64,000 bases of DNA from NCBI RefSeq assembly GCF_022844445.1, contig NZ_JALHLS010000003.1, positions 1 through 64,000 on the forward strand. Reading direction: 5' to 3'. This DNA comes from Hyphomonas sp. (GTDB taxonomy: Bacteria > Pseudomonadota > Alphaproteobacteria > Caulobacterales > Hyphomonadaceae). How positions within the stretch are numbered: the first letter of the stretch is position 1; the number at the start of each line of letters is the position of its first letter. The position numbers and the translations under genes were made by a program. The notes beneath the pieces are model-generated. The model was given only the letters and a program-made list of their open reading frames with translations. It ran no database searches and had not been told where the DNA came from. Shown here one piece after another: positions 7,027 through 17,900 of this stretch.

Positions 7027-10000
7027 ATTCGATCACCGCCTCGTCGATTCTTACGCCAGGTTTTCGCGGTCTTTCAGTACCATTCGATCTGATGACCTCA
7101 AGTCTGAGGTTGATCGCCAGTACGATGCCGGGCGTTTCTGGCCGGATGCTATGCTGTCTCTCAACCCGAAGTTTCTTGGGGGTCCAACCGTCGATGACCT
7201 GGTCAACTCGGGCGATCTTGATGAAGCGACGGGCAGAATATTCCGGTTCGGGTCAGAGCCCCTGCGGTTCCATCGCCATCAAGCCCAGTCCATCGCCAAG
7301 GCGCAGGCGGGTCAGAGTTACGTGGTTACGACGGGGACAGGCTCGGGCAAGTCGCTTTGCTTTTTCGTACCCGTAGTCGACGCGATCGTTCGCGCCCGCA
7401 AGGCCGGGAGGCCGCGCAGAACCAGTGCCATCTTCGTTTATCCGATGAATGCACTGGCCAACAGCCAGATCAATGAGATCGAGAAATTCATCGCACAGTC
7501 GGGCCTGCCGACCGAGCTTAAGCCGGTTGTGCGTCGCTACACCGGCCAGGAAAGCCAGGAAGATCGGCAACGAATTGCAGACGCCCCGCCGGACATTCTG
7601 CTGACTAACTTCATGATGGCCGAACTTCTGCTGACGCGGCAGGACCAGCTCGATACCAAGGTTATAGAGAATGCGAACGGACTGAATTTTATCGTTCTTG
7701 ACGAACTGCACACCTATCGCGGCCGCCAGGGCGCCGATGTCGCGATCCTCGTTCGTCGTCTTCGCGACCGATGCACGCCAGACAAGGCACCTATCTGCAT
7801 TGGAACCTCGGCCACCATGGCGAGCGAAGGATCCGATATCAATCGCGCTGAGGCCGTGGCGAATGTTGCGTCGCGCCTTTTCGGGACCCCTATCGGGCCG
7901 GAATCCGTCATCGACGAATCGCTTCGACGGGCGACGGATGATCGGCTGAAGCTCGACGATGTGCGGCGGAAGCTTGCGCCTGTCCTGACATCCGTACTTC
8001 CAGCGGAGCTGACAGATGAGGTTCTGAAAGAACACCCGCTGGCGGTATGGACCGAACTGGCGATTGGCCTGGACGACGCACAGGAGCTCAAGCGCAAGAA
8101 GCCGATCCCTTTTGAAAAGGCCGTAGCGCTGCTTTCAAAAGATAGTGGCGTCGGCGTCGAAACCTGCCGAAGCGGGCTCGAGGCATTCCTGACGCGCGTC
8201 AGCCTCCCGGAAACTGAGCGTGGCGGCTTGGGAACCGGCGCATTCCTGGCGTTCAAGCTCCATCGATTCATCTCGGGCGCTGGCGAGATTTTCACTACAC
8301 TGACTGGCCAACCCAGGAATGTGTTGTTCGAAGGTCAACTCGAAGATCCAAGTGCCCCGGGCCACCGCCTCTATCCCACCCGCTTCTGTCGGGAATGCGG
8401 ACATGAGGTCCACGTCATTACGAAGACCGAGGATGCCAAAGGCATCCTGTTTCTGCCCAGGGGCATCGATGATGCGCCGCTCGACGATCAAGAGGGAGAA
8501 ACGGCGGGCTACCTGACCACTACGGGCGACGGCGATCCTGAGTACGTCTTTACAGGCGAGATCGAAGCGTACCCCGAGGACTGGCGCGAGGAGCGCAACG
8601 GCATCGAGCGACTCCGAGCGAACAGGAAACGCAGGATGCCCCAGATGATCACGGTGGCCCCGGATGGGCGCTGCGATTCGGCGGGTAAAAGCTTTTGGTT
8701 CATACCGGGCAAGTTTGGTTTCTGCCCGTGCTGTCTCGACCAGCCGCATCCCAACATGCGCGAACGCACCAAGCTCACCGGGTTGTCGGGTGAGGGCCGC
8801 AGCTCGGCAACGACGCTCCTCGTTTCGACCGCCCTGGAATGGATGAACGGGAACAACAGCGGCGTTCCCAAAGAGAAACGCAAACTCCTAGGTTTCACGG
8901 ACAACCGGCAGGACGCCGCCCTCCAGGCTGGCCACTTCAACGACTATTTGTTCGTCAGCCTACTGCGTGGCGCGATCCTGCGAGCGGTGCTGGACGCTGG
9001 CGACGATGGCCTAGCCGAGGACGAATTCGGTCTGCGGGTCGTGAAGGCGCTCGGATTTACGGCGGGCAATAAGGTCGCGCGGGTCCATTGGATGTTGGAT
9101 CCCGAGGCGGGCGCTGTAGTTCGTGAGGACGCCCAGCGCTCTCTCGCGAAGGTTCTCGCCCATCGGCTCTGGACAGATCTGCGTCGGGGATGGCGTTACA
9201 CCAACCCGAGCCTCTCCGTCCTCAAGCTCATCGACGTTGCGTTCGTTGGGCTCGATGACATCGCGGAAGATACAGAGCGCCTCACGGCTGTCTTGCCGGA
9301 TTTTGGGACGCTCGATGCGCCCGTGCGCAAGGCGATGCTGAAGCTGCTCCTCGGCGCCATGCTCGACGGCTTGGCCGTTGGGACGGAGGCGCTCGATCTG
9401 ACCGTCCTCGACGCCGTCGCCCAAAAGTCCCGAAATCTCCTGCGCGTCCCCTGGGCCATCGACGCGAAAGAGACGCCGAGAAGCCGCACGACCCTATTTC
9501 TGCAAGCTCCAGGCAAGGATCGGGTTGGCTTACGGGAAGAACAAACGATCGTCCGCGCTGGGCATAACTCCCGTATCGGACGTCTCATCAATCGAAAAAG
9601 CGTCATTGGGACCAAGCTCAGCAAGGCAGACTACCTGACAGTCATGACGGGCCTGATGGAACTTCTGGCTCGCGAGGGATTGGTGTCGCGCGTCGACATC
9701 GAGGCCGACCTGCAAGGTTGGCGTCTGTCACCGTCAGCGGTTCGGATCGTTCCTGGGGAAGCCATCAGGACAGGGGCGGCGCAGGGCAACCGCTATTTTC
9801 ACGATCTCTACAATGAGATCGCTGCCCATCTGAAGGCGGGCCATAGCAGCTATTGGGGACTGGAAGGCCGCGAACATACAGCTCAAGTTTCCCAGAGACA
9901 GCGCGAATGGCGCGAGTGGCGCTTCCGATTTGAGAAGGAAGACCGGGAGAATCTCACGAAGAATGCCGCCGATCTCAAAGCGGTAGGTGAGTCGGAGCAG

Positions 10001-12187
10001 TTTCTGCCGGCCTTGTTCTGTTCGCCAACCATGGAGCTCGGCGTCGACATCTCGGCGCTAAATGCCGTCTATCTGAGAAACGTACCGCCGACACCGGCCA
10101 ATTATGCCCAGCGCGCCGGCCGCGCGGGCCGCTCCGGGCAGGCCGCGGTCATTGTGACCTATTGCGCCGCTCAATCGCCGCACGACCAGTATTTCTTCGA
10201 GCGGCGCAATGAGATGGTGGCTGGTGTTGTTCGTCCCCCGGCGCTCGACATCACCAATGAAGAGCTCGTGCGCTCGCATCTGCATGCCGTCTGGCTTGCC
10301 GAAGCGAAGCTCGCTCTGTCTCCTGACATCCCCGACATCCTAGACTTGGCGAAGCCAGGCTCTCCGCTGAAGCAAGAGATCCACGACGTCATCGACCGGC
10401 CTGAGTTGATGGTTGGGGCGCATTTCCCGATGAAGCGCGTTCTCGATCAGATTCTCGGCTCGGTGGCTGGCCGGAAACCGGTCTGGATGAGTGAACCAGA
10501 TGACTTCGTCTCCGCGGTCGCCCAGCGCGCGCCGCAGGAATTCGATCGCGCGTTCGGTCGCTGGCGGGAATTGTATAACTCAGCACGAACGCAGCTGATG
10601 GAGGCCAATGCTCGCTCCGAGATCACGGGCCTCTCGGGCGCGGACCGTCGTCGAATCAAGGCTGCGCAAATGCAGGCGAGCGACCAGATCACCATTCTGG
10701 AGCAGGGCAAGGCCACGAATGGATCGGACTTTTACTCTTACCGCTATCTCGCGACGGAGGGCTTCCTGCCGGGATATAATTTCCCGCGGCTGCCACTCTA
10801 TGCCTTCATCCCTGGGGATGGAAAAACTGGCTCGTTCCTCCAGCGCGCCCGCTTCCTGGCTATCTCGGAGTTCGGGCCGCGCAGCCTGATCTATCACGAA
10901 GGCCGCGCTTACAGAGTCATGAAGGCGAAGCTGCCGCCGGAAGTCCGAACGGGGGACGGGTCGGAGCTCGCCACCCGAGACATCTTCATCTGCTCGAACT
11001 GCGGCGGCTGTCATGACGGCGAGGTCGAGCGCTGCCACGCCTGCGATGCCCCGATGGCGGGTGAGATGCCAGTGCAGAGGACGCTCCGGATCGACAACGT
11101 GGAAGCCGCGCCCACAGAGCGGATCACGGCAAATGACGAAGAGCGCGTCCGGCAGGGCTTCGAGATTCAGACCGTCTTCTCCTGGCCAAAGCGCGACGGC
11201 CGGGTCCAGATTACCGAGGCGGATTTTCGTTGTGAGGATACCTCGATCCTCAAGCTGCAATATGCCAACAGCGCCGAGATCAGTCGGATCAACAAAGGGC
11301 TGAAACGCCGGGCACAACAGACCAAGTTCGGTTTTTATATCGACCCACGTAGCGGCTACTGGTCGAAGTCCGAAGACGAAGATCCAGATATCGACGTGCC
11401 ACCAGATGTTGTGAGGCCCGTTCGGATCGTCCCCATTGTCCGCGACCACAAGAACGCGCTTCTCTTCCGTTTCAACGAACCCACGGCCTATGCGCCAAAG
11501 ACCATCCCGACGGTTCAGCATGCCCTTATGAGGGGGATTGCCGTCGTCTTCCAACTGGAAGAGGGCGAGATCCTTGGCGAGCCACTACCCGCTCGCGACA
11601 ACCGCCGTGCTGTTCTGGCCTACGAAGCCGCAGAGGGTGGCGCAGGCGTGTTGAGCCGTCTAATCGAGGATCCGAAGGCCTTCGGCAAAGTCGCCCGAGA
11701 AGCACTGATCCTTATGCACTTTGAGAAGGTCGACGAAGCGATCGCAGCTGGCGATGCCAAGCTGCTCGCCAGTCACGACGGGGAGGCCTGTGTTCGCGGG
11801 TGCTATCGTTGCCTGCTCTCCTATTTCAACCAGCCTGATCACGAGCTGATCGACCGAACGAGCGATGAAGCAAAGCAGATGCTGATCGATCTGGCGCGAG
11901 GCGAGGTGGTGCTCGCGGCCTCGCCGGGCCAGTCGGCTGAGGGCGGTGGTGGATGGACAGGCGCCTTCAAGGAGACAGGGCTTCCGGCCCCCGACGCTTC
12001 CACTGTCAGCTTCTCTAATCAGGAGATGAGCTTCGTCTGGCGCAGTCATTTCGTCGCCGCTTGCGTCGCTCCTCTGACCGAGGCAACGCGCGAGGCGGCG
12101 GAAACCAAGGGCTGGACACTGTTCGAGCTGCCGGAGACGGTAGCAGCGGGCGTGCCCCACGCGATGATTTCGATGTTTGGGGGATGA
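7013..12187 (+). CDS. Giant superfamily 2 helicase with C-terminal DUF1998 (DrmA-DrmB fusion-like / DruE-like)
   Basis: A 1724-residue protein. Motif I TGTGSGKS has Lys113, motif Ia is [10 protein letters not shown], motif II is DELH at 230-233, motif III is GTSATM, and motifs V/VI are TMELGVDIS and [11 protein letters not shown] near 1033-1043. Cysteine clusters of zinc-ribbon type occur near 457 (FCRECGHE), 569 (FCPCCLD) and 1327-1348 (CSNCGGC...CHAC). The C-terminus carries the DUF1998/MrfA hallmark [11 protein letters not shown] followed by [18 protein letters not shown] near 1593-1610. In DISARM these parts are two proteins, DrmA and DrmB, of about this combined size; Druantia DruE is also a giant DUF1998 helicase. 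The drmD- and drmMI-like genes that follow favour the DISARM comparison. Probably the DNA-translocating core of the system. Confidence 0.8.
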   Translation: MRAFEFDHRLVDSYARFSRSFSTIRSDDLKSEVDRQYDAGRFWPDAMLSLNPKFLGGPTVDDLVNSGDLDEATGRIFRFGSEPLRFHRHQAQSIAKAQAGQSYVVTTGTGSGKSLCFFVPVVDAIVRARKAGRPRRTSAIFVYPMNALANSQINEIEKFIAQSGLPTELKPVVRRYTGQESQEDRQRIADAPPDILLTNFMMAELLLTRQDQLDTKVIENANGLNFIVLDELHTYRGRQGADVAILVRRLRDRCTPDKAPICIGTSATMASEGSDINRAEAVANVASRLFGTPIGPESVIDESLRRATDDRLKLDDVRRKLAPVLTSVLPAELTDEVLKEHPLAVWTELAIGLDDAQELKRKKPIPFEKAVALLSKDSGVGVETCRSGLEAFLTRVSLPETERGGLGTGAFLAFKLHRFISGAGEIFTTLTGQPRNVLFEGQLEDPSAPGHRLYPTRFCRECGHEVHVITKTEDAKGILFLPRGIDDAPLDDQEGETAGYLTTTGDGDPEYVFTGEIEAYPEDWREERNGIERLRANRKRRMPQMITVAPDGRCDSAGKSFWFIPGKFGFCPCCLDQPHPNMRERTKLTGLSGEGRSSATTLLVSTALEWMNGNNSGVPKEKRKLLGFTDNRQDAALQAGHFNDYLFVSLLRGAILRAVLDAGDDGLAEDEFGLRVVKALGFTAGNKVARVHWMLDPEAGAVVREDAQRSLAKVLAHRLWTDLRRGWRYTNPSLSVLKLIDVAFVGLDDIAEDTERLTAVLPDFGTLDAPVRKAMLKLLLGAMLDGLAVGTEALDLTVLDAVAQKSRNLLRVPWAIDAKETPRSRTTLFLQAPGKDRVGLREEQTIVRAGHNSRIGRLINRKSVIGTKLSKADYLTVMTGLMELLAREGLVSRVDIEADLQGWRLSPSAVRIVPGEAIRTGAAQGNRYFHDLYNEIAAHLKAGHSSYWGLEGREHTAQVSQRQREWREWRFRFEKEDRENLTKNAADLKAVGESEQFLPALFCSPTMELGVDISALNAVYLRNVPPTPANYAQRAGRAGRSGQAAVIVTYCAAQSPHDQYFFERRNEMVAGVVRPPALDITNEELVRSHLHAVWLAEAKLALSPDIPDILDLAKPGSPLKQEIHDVIDRPELMVGAHFPMKRVLDQILGSVAGRKPVWMSEPDDFVSAVAQRAPQEFDRAFGRWRELYNSARTQLMEANARSEITGLSGADRRRIKAAQMQASDQITILEQGKATNGSDFYSYRYLATEGFLPGYNFPRLPLYAFIPGDGKTGSFLQRARFLAISEFGPRSLIYHEGRAYRVMKAKLPPEVRTGDGSELATRDIFICSNCGGCHDGEVERCHACDAPMAGEMPVQRTLRIDNVEAAPTERITANDEERVRQGFEIQTVFSWPKRDGRVQITEADFRCEDTSILKLQYANSAEISRINKGLKRRAQQTKFGFYIDPRSGYWSKSEDEDPDIDVPPDVVRPVRIVPIVRDHKNALLFRFNEPTAYAPKTIPTVQHALMRGIAVVFQLEEGEILGEPLPARDNRRAVLAYEAAEGGAGVLSRLIEDPKAFGKVAREALILMHFEKVDEAIAAGDAKLLASHDGEACVRGCYRCLLSYFNQPDHELIDRTSDEAKQMLIDLARGEVVLAASPGQSAEGGGGWTGAFKETGLPAPDASTVSFSNQEMSFVWRSHFVAACVAPLTEATREAAETKGWTLFELPETVAAGVPHAMISMFGG

Positions 12188-12188
12188 C

Positions 12189-14957
12189 ATGATGACAGTG
12201 AATTTTGCCCCTGGAGATCTGGTCCGCGCCCGCGGGCGTGAATGGGTCGCGCAGCCGTCCCCTCAAGATGGCATTCTAGCTCTCCGCCCTCTCTCGGGCG
12301 GTGAGAACGACGCGGTTATCCTCGACCCGGCGCTTGAGATCCTCCCGGTTGAGCCTGCCCGATTTGATCTGCCTGCCGACGCCGCTACAACCGTTCAGGC
12401 GAAGGCTGCGCTCCTCGCGGATGCGATGCGTCTGACGCTGCGCCGTGGTGCAGGTCCTTTCCGGTCCGCCGCGCAACTCGCCTTTGAACCTCGGACCTAC
12501 CAGCTTGTTCCCTTGTTGATGGCCCTTCGCCTGCCAGTGCCACGCCTGCTCATCGCGGACGACGTTGGTATCGGCAAGACGATCGAGGCTGGCTTGATCC
12601 TGCGCGAACTGATGGATCGCGGCGAGGTGGATGCGTTCTCAGTGCTCTGCCCTCCGCATCTCGTCGAACAGTGGGTCGGAGAGCTGAAGGTGCGCTTCGG
12701 GATCGAAGCTGTTGCGGTCACGTCGGGGACGGCGAGCAGGCTGGAACGCAGCCTGCCGCTCGCTCAGACCTTATTCAATGCATATCCTTTTACGGTTGTC
12801 AGCCTAGACTACATCAAGGCCGAGAAGCGCCGGGAAAACTTCGCACGCGCCTGCCCTGATTTCGTTATCGTCGATGAGGCGCATGCCTGTGTAGGCACGC
12901 ACAAGGGTCGGCAGCAGCGCTTTGAGCTTCTTTCAGGGCTGGCCCGGAATCCGGATCGGCGGATGATCCTTGTGACCGCCACGCCGCATTCCGGGGATGA
13001 GGACGCTTTCGCGCGCCTTCTCTCTCTGGTCGAACCATCATTCACATCGATGAACTTTGAGGACGCTAGCTACCGGGAGCGTCTGGCGCGGCACTTCGTA
13101 CAGCGGCGCCGGATCGATCTCGTCTCGGGGGATTGGGACGAAGATCGCGCCTTCGCGAAGCATGAGACAACGGAATTTCCCTACCGTCTTTCTCCAGCGC
13201 ACCTCGAATTCCAGGAAACCGCGCTCGACTACTGCCTTGGCATCGTTTCCCGAGCAGTATCCGGACAGCGGGAACGACGCTTGGCCTTCTGGGGCACGCT
13301 GGCCCTGATGCGTTGCGTCGGCTCTTCGCCGGCGGCGGCTGTGAGCGCGCTGCGGAACCGAATGTCGAGCGAGAGCGATCGCCTCGAGCCGCAAATTTAT
13401 GACGACGACAGCGACGACGAGGACGCGGTCGATATTGAACCGGGTACATCCTTCGACGTCGACCCGGAACTTCTTGCCCTGGTCAAGCGTGCCGAGGAAA
13501 TGGTCAGCAAACCCGATCCCAAGCTGATCGCTTTGGTCGATGCTTTGACCCCCCTCATCAAGAAGGGCGCCAATCCCGTCGTCTTCTGTCGCTATCTGGC
13601 AACCGCCGAACATGTCCGCGATGGCCTGCGCAAGGCGTTCCCAAAGCTGATCGTCGAAGCCGTAACAGGTGTTCTTACGCCCGACGAACGCCGAGACCGC
13701 GTGGCGGACATGGCATCGGTGGATGAGGAAAAGCAGGTTCAGCGCATCCTCGTCGCCACCGACTGTCTTTCCGAAGGAATCAACCTGCAGCAGCTGTTCG
13801 ATACGGTCGTCCATTATGACCTGTCGTGGAATCCGACCCGACATCAGCAACGCGAAGGACGGGTCGATCGTTTCGGCCAACCGGCAGAGCTTGTCCGATC
13901 GATGATGATGTTTTCGCCGGACAGCGCGATCGACGGCGCCGTGCTCGATGTCATCCTTCGCAAGGCCGAGGAGATCCGCAAGGCGACGGGCGTGACCGTT
14001 CCGCTTCCCGATGAACGGGGGCCGGTGACGGATGCGCTGATGGCGTCGATGATGCTGCGCCGTGGCGCACCCCGCCAACTCACGCTCGATCTGCGCCTCG
14101 CCGATGGTGTCGGGGTTATGGAAGCACGTTGGCGCGATGCCGCCGAGAACGAGAAGAAATCCCGCGCGCGTTTCGCCCAGAACGCAATGAAGCCGCAGGA
14201 GGTCGCTCCGGAATGGGAGAAGGTCCGTATGCTGCTCGGCTCTCCGGCGGATGCGAAGCTCTTCGTCGAACGGGCGATGGCGCGCTTTGGCGTTCCCCTT
14301 GAAACCCGGAAAACCATACTCCTGGCCCACGTCAATGCGCTTGAATCTGGCTTGCGTGAGCGTCTGGCCGAGCACAATCTGATTGGATCGGTGCGTCTGG
14401 CAACACTCGAGCCCGCGCCCTCGGGCTCGGCGCTGCTGACGAGGACACATCCCCTGACGGCCACGCTTGCCGAAGCACTGGTCGAGGCTTCGCTTGATCC
14501 CGATACCCTGTCAGGTCTCGGCATAGGCCGGGTCGGCGCCTGGCCGACCGCCGCCGTACAGCAATTGACTCGCGTTGTCCTGCTCCGTGTGCGCTTCAAG
14601 CTGACCGTCCATGCCCGCAAGGAGCGGTTGCTGCTGGCCGAGGAAGCAGCGCTCGTCGCGATCGAGGGCGGCCGGATCGTGGCGGCCAGCGAGGCCGCCC
14701 GGAAACTGCTGAACGCACCGGCGATGGCCGATTTGGCCCCCGTCGCACGCGACCGATTCATCGCGAAAGCGAAGGAGGATCTAGCCAGATTGCTGGAAGG
14801 ACCGATCGCCGATTTCGTCCGATTGCGCGCGCAAGAACTCATGGCGGACCATGCACGGCTCCGCGCAGCGTCGGGGTCCGCAGCGCGTGTCACAGTGGAG
14901 GCGGTGCTCCCGCCGGACGTGATCGGCCTCTTCACGTTAATGCCGGGTGAGGCCTAA
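12189..14957 (+). CDS. DrmD-like SNF2-family helicase/ATPase
   Basis: A 922-residue SNF2/RapA-like ATPase. The N-terminal part starts FAPGDLVRARGREWV. Motif I DDVGIGKT has Lys130, motif II is DEAH at 229-232, motif III is TATPHSG, motif V includes ATDCLSEGINLQ, and motif VI is QQREGRVDRFGQ near 554. An acidic insert (DDDSDDEDAVDIE) is near residue 410. DrmD is the accessory helicase specific to class 1 DISARM, and adjacency to a DrmMI-like methylase supports that role. ATG 12189 follows the upstream stop by one base and has GGGGGA four bases upstream; a TTG at 12177 is also open but lacks a site. In the same operon as its neighbours. Confidence 0.8.
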   Translation: MMTVNFAPGDLVRARGREWVAQPSPQDGILALRPLSGGENDAVILDPALEILPVEPARFDLPADAATTVQAKAALLADAMRLTLRRGAGPFRSAAQLAFEPRTYQLVPLLMALRLPVPRLLIADDVGIGKTIEAGLILRELMDRGEVDAFSVLCPPHLVEQWVGELKVRFGIEAVAVTSGTASRLERSLPLAQTLFNAYPFTVVSLDYIKAEKRRENFARACPDFVIVDEAHACVGTHKGRQQRFELLSGLARNPDRRMILVTATPHSGDEDAFARLLSLVEPSFTSMNFEDASYRERLARHFVQRRRIDLVSGDWDEDRAFAKHETTEFPYRLSPAHLEFQETALDYCLGIVSRAVSGQRERRLAFWGTLALMRCVGSSPAAAVSALRNRMSSESDRLEPQIYDDDSDDEDAVDIEPGTSFDVDPELLALVKRAEEMVSKPDPKLIALVDALTPLIKKGANPVVFCRYLATAEHVRDGLRKAFPKLIVEAVTGVLTPDERRDRVADMASVDEEKQVQRILVATDCLSEGINLQQLFDTVVHYDLSWNPTRHQQREGRVDRFGQPAELVRSMMMFSPDSAIDGAVLDVILRKAEEIRKATGVTVPLPDERGPVTDALMASMMLRRGAPRQLTLDLRLADGVGVMEARWRDAAENEKKSRARFAQNAMKPQEVAPEWEKVRMLLGSPADAKLFVERAMARFGVPLETRKTILLAHVNALESGLRERLAEHNLIGSVRLATLEPAPSGSALLTRTHPLTATLAEALVEASLDPDTLSGLGIGRVGAWPTAAVQQLTRVVLLRVRFKLTVHARKERLLLAEEAALVAIEGGRIVAASEAARKLLNAPAMADLAPVARDRFIAKAKEDLARLLEGPIADFVRLRAQELMADHARLRAASGSAARVTVEAVLPPDVIGLFTLMPGEA

Positions 14958-14960
14958 GCC

Positions 14961-17900
14961 ATGGCCCGCAAGCCCATCACAGATGTGTCCGCCTGGCCCT
15001 CACTGACGCTCGAGGGCAACCTCGTCGCGCCGGCGATGGTCGCGAGCATCGATCGCAGACAAGCATCCGAGCAGACGGAGGAAGACTACCGGATCCGAAA
15101 GGGACTAACGATCCGAGAGGAGATCTCGACCGCCTTCCGCGTTGGCCAGTCCCATTTCGACGGGTTCGCAAAGTTTGAAAACCCCTCCGTCGAAGCGACT
15201 CGTCGCTTCGTGCGTGATTTCCTCAAAGAAACTTTGGGCTTCGACGATCTGGCTCCAACCGACGGAGTTGTCTCTTTCCTTGCCGGCGGCCGGGTTCCTA
15301 TCGTCGTCGTACCGCCTTCCGACGAAAAGCTCGATAGGCGTAGCCCGACGCTCTCCAACGACCGTTCGCGCTCCGCGGCTTTCGCGCTTCAGGACTATCT
15401 CAACGACAGCGATCACGCGCTGTGGGGCTTGGTGACGAACGGGACAGTGATCCGCCTTATGCGCGACAATGCCTCGTTGACCCGGCCGGCATACGTTGAA
15501 GCCGACCTTGCCCAAATATTCACAAATGAGGACGCGGCCTCTTTCGCCGTTCTCTGGTCGTTGATCCATCGGACCCGGTTCGGCATCGCCGACACCGGTG
15601 TAACAGACTGCATCCTCGAACGCTGGCGTGAAGCTGGCTCACGTGAAGGCGAGGTGGTCCGCGACCGGCTGGCAGACCAGGTCGAAACTGCGCTCAAGGT
15701 TCTCGGCTCGGGCTTTCTCGAAGCTAATCCCGACCTCGCCGCCAGCTTGAAATCCGGCGAAGTCAATCTGACCGAATGGTTCAACGAGCTTCTGCGTCTC
15801 GTCTATCGTCTGATTTTCCTGATGGTAGCCGAGGACCGGAACCTGCTTCACCCAGAGGGTGCGAAGGCGATTGCCCGAAAGCTCTATGCTGAGGGCTACA
15901 GCCTCGCCGCGTTGCGCGCGCAATGCGCTCGGGCAGCCACCTGGGACAAACACCACGACCGATACGAGGGCGTCAAGGTCGTCTTCCATGCCCTTGCTCA
16001 CGGCCAGGAGGCGCTCGGTCTGCCGGCCCTGGGCGGTCTTTTCAGCGCCGGTATATTGCCGCGTCTCGAAGGGGCTCGCCTGCGTAACCGCGCCTTCATG
16101 GAGGCACTCTACCGCCTTTCCTGGCTCTCCGACAAAACCGGGATCGTCCCGGTGAACTGGCGCGCGATGGAGACCGAGGAACTGGGCTCTGTCTATGAAT
16201 CCCTGCTCGAGCTCCAGCCGCAACTAGGCGACGATGGCAAGACGCTGGTTTTCGCATCTGAAGCCGCAGAGCAGAAGGGCAACCAACGCAAGACAACTGG
16301 CTCTTACTACACTCCGGACAGCCTGGTGCAGCTCTTGCTCGATACCACGCTCGATCCGGTTCTGAATGAGCGGGAAGCTCAGGCTGCTGATCCCGCCGAG
16401 GCGCTATTGAAGCTCACCGTCGTCGACCCCGCCTGCGGTTCGGGACATTTCTTGCTCGCAGCGGCGCGGCGCATCGCCAGTCGTGTCGCCCGGCATCGCG
16501 CGGGGGGAATTCCTTCGGCAGCCGACTTCCGCCATGCGTTGCGCGAAGTTGCCTGCCGCTGTCTCTATGGCGTGGACCGCAATCCTATGGCGGTCGAACT
16601 GACTAAGGTAGCGCTTTGGATTGAAGCGCTGGAGCCGGGCCGTCCGCTCGCCTTCTTCGACGCGCAGATCCGCTGTGGCGATAGCCTGATCGGCGTCTTT
16701 AGCCGCGCGATGTTGAGGGAAGGATTGCCTGACGAGGCCTACAAGCCGCTGACCGGCGACGACAAGGAACTCTCTCGCCGGTACGCTCGCCTTAACAAGG
16801 AACAGCGAGATCGGGCGAAAGGTCATCCGCAGCTCTTCAAGAGCTGGTCGCCGCCTGAAATCCTGGCCGAGCGAGATCACAAGTTGAAGGAAATGGCGCA
16901 AGATGATCTGGCGAGCGTCGAGGCGAAGGCGCGAGATTTCGAGGACATGCGTGCCTCAGACGATTGGCGGCGTCTGAAGACAGCAAGCGATCTCTATATC
17001 TCGGCGAACTTCTACATGGCGGCGTTCTTCACGCCGAAAGCGGCCGGCGCCACGGGCACGGACGCCATGCCGCTCACCGAACACGTATGGCAGGCGGCGG
17101 GCGGCCAAGCGCCCGCCGAGCATTTGCGCCAAGGTGCAAAGCTGACTGCCGAGAAGGTGAACGCCTTTCACTGGTTCATCGAGTTTCCCGAGATCATGGA
17201 ACGAGATGGCGGCTTCGATGTCGTCATCGGCAACCCGCCGTGGGAGCGCATTAAGCTCCAGGAGCAGGAGTTCTTTGCCGCGCGATCGCCGGCGATCGCG
17301 AGCGCGCCCAACAAGGCAGAGCGCCAGAAACTGATCGGCTTGCTGGAGAGCGCTGACCCCGACGTTGCGGATGGCCGACTTTGGAGAGACTTCGTCTTCG
17401 CCAAGCGCGCAGCGGAAGCAGCAAGCGAGTTTGCTCGCTCGTCTGGCCGCTATCCGCTCACCGGCCGAGGTGACGTCAATACCTATGCACTCTTCGCGGA
17501 GATGTTCTCGCGCCTGGTCGGGCCGCGTGGTCGGGCAGGCATCATTGTGCCAACTGCCATCGCGACGGACTCCACCACAGCTAGCTTTTTCGCCGCGCAG
17601 GTGGATGAACGCCGCTTGGTCAGTTTGCATGATTTCCAGACTGGTCGGGGCTTCTTCGACCGTATTGGTCACGCGCGCTTCAAATTTTCATTGGTAACAT
17701 TGGCAGCGCCGGGTGCCGGCCCGGCCGCGATTTCCTTCAGCTTCTTCTCCCGTACAGCCGAAGACTTTGCCGATGAGAGGCGACATTTTAGTTTGTCGCC
17801 GACAGAAATCGCCGCGGTTAATCCAAATACCAAGACCGTGCCGGTCTTCCGGACCCGCACCGACGCGGAATTGACTGCAAAGATTTATCTTCGTGGCCCT

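Noticed and set aside
7013-12187. Plain Druantia DruE assignment
   Set aside because: DruE is a giant DUF1998 helicase too, but no druA-D, druM/F/G or druH gene is adjacent, and drmD/drmMI-like genes are.
13038-14450. 470-codon antisense frame opposite the DrmD-like gene
   Set aside because: Shadow frame with atypical composition; the + strand has intact helicase motifs.
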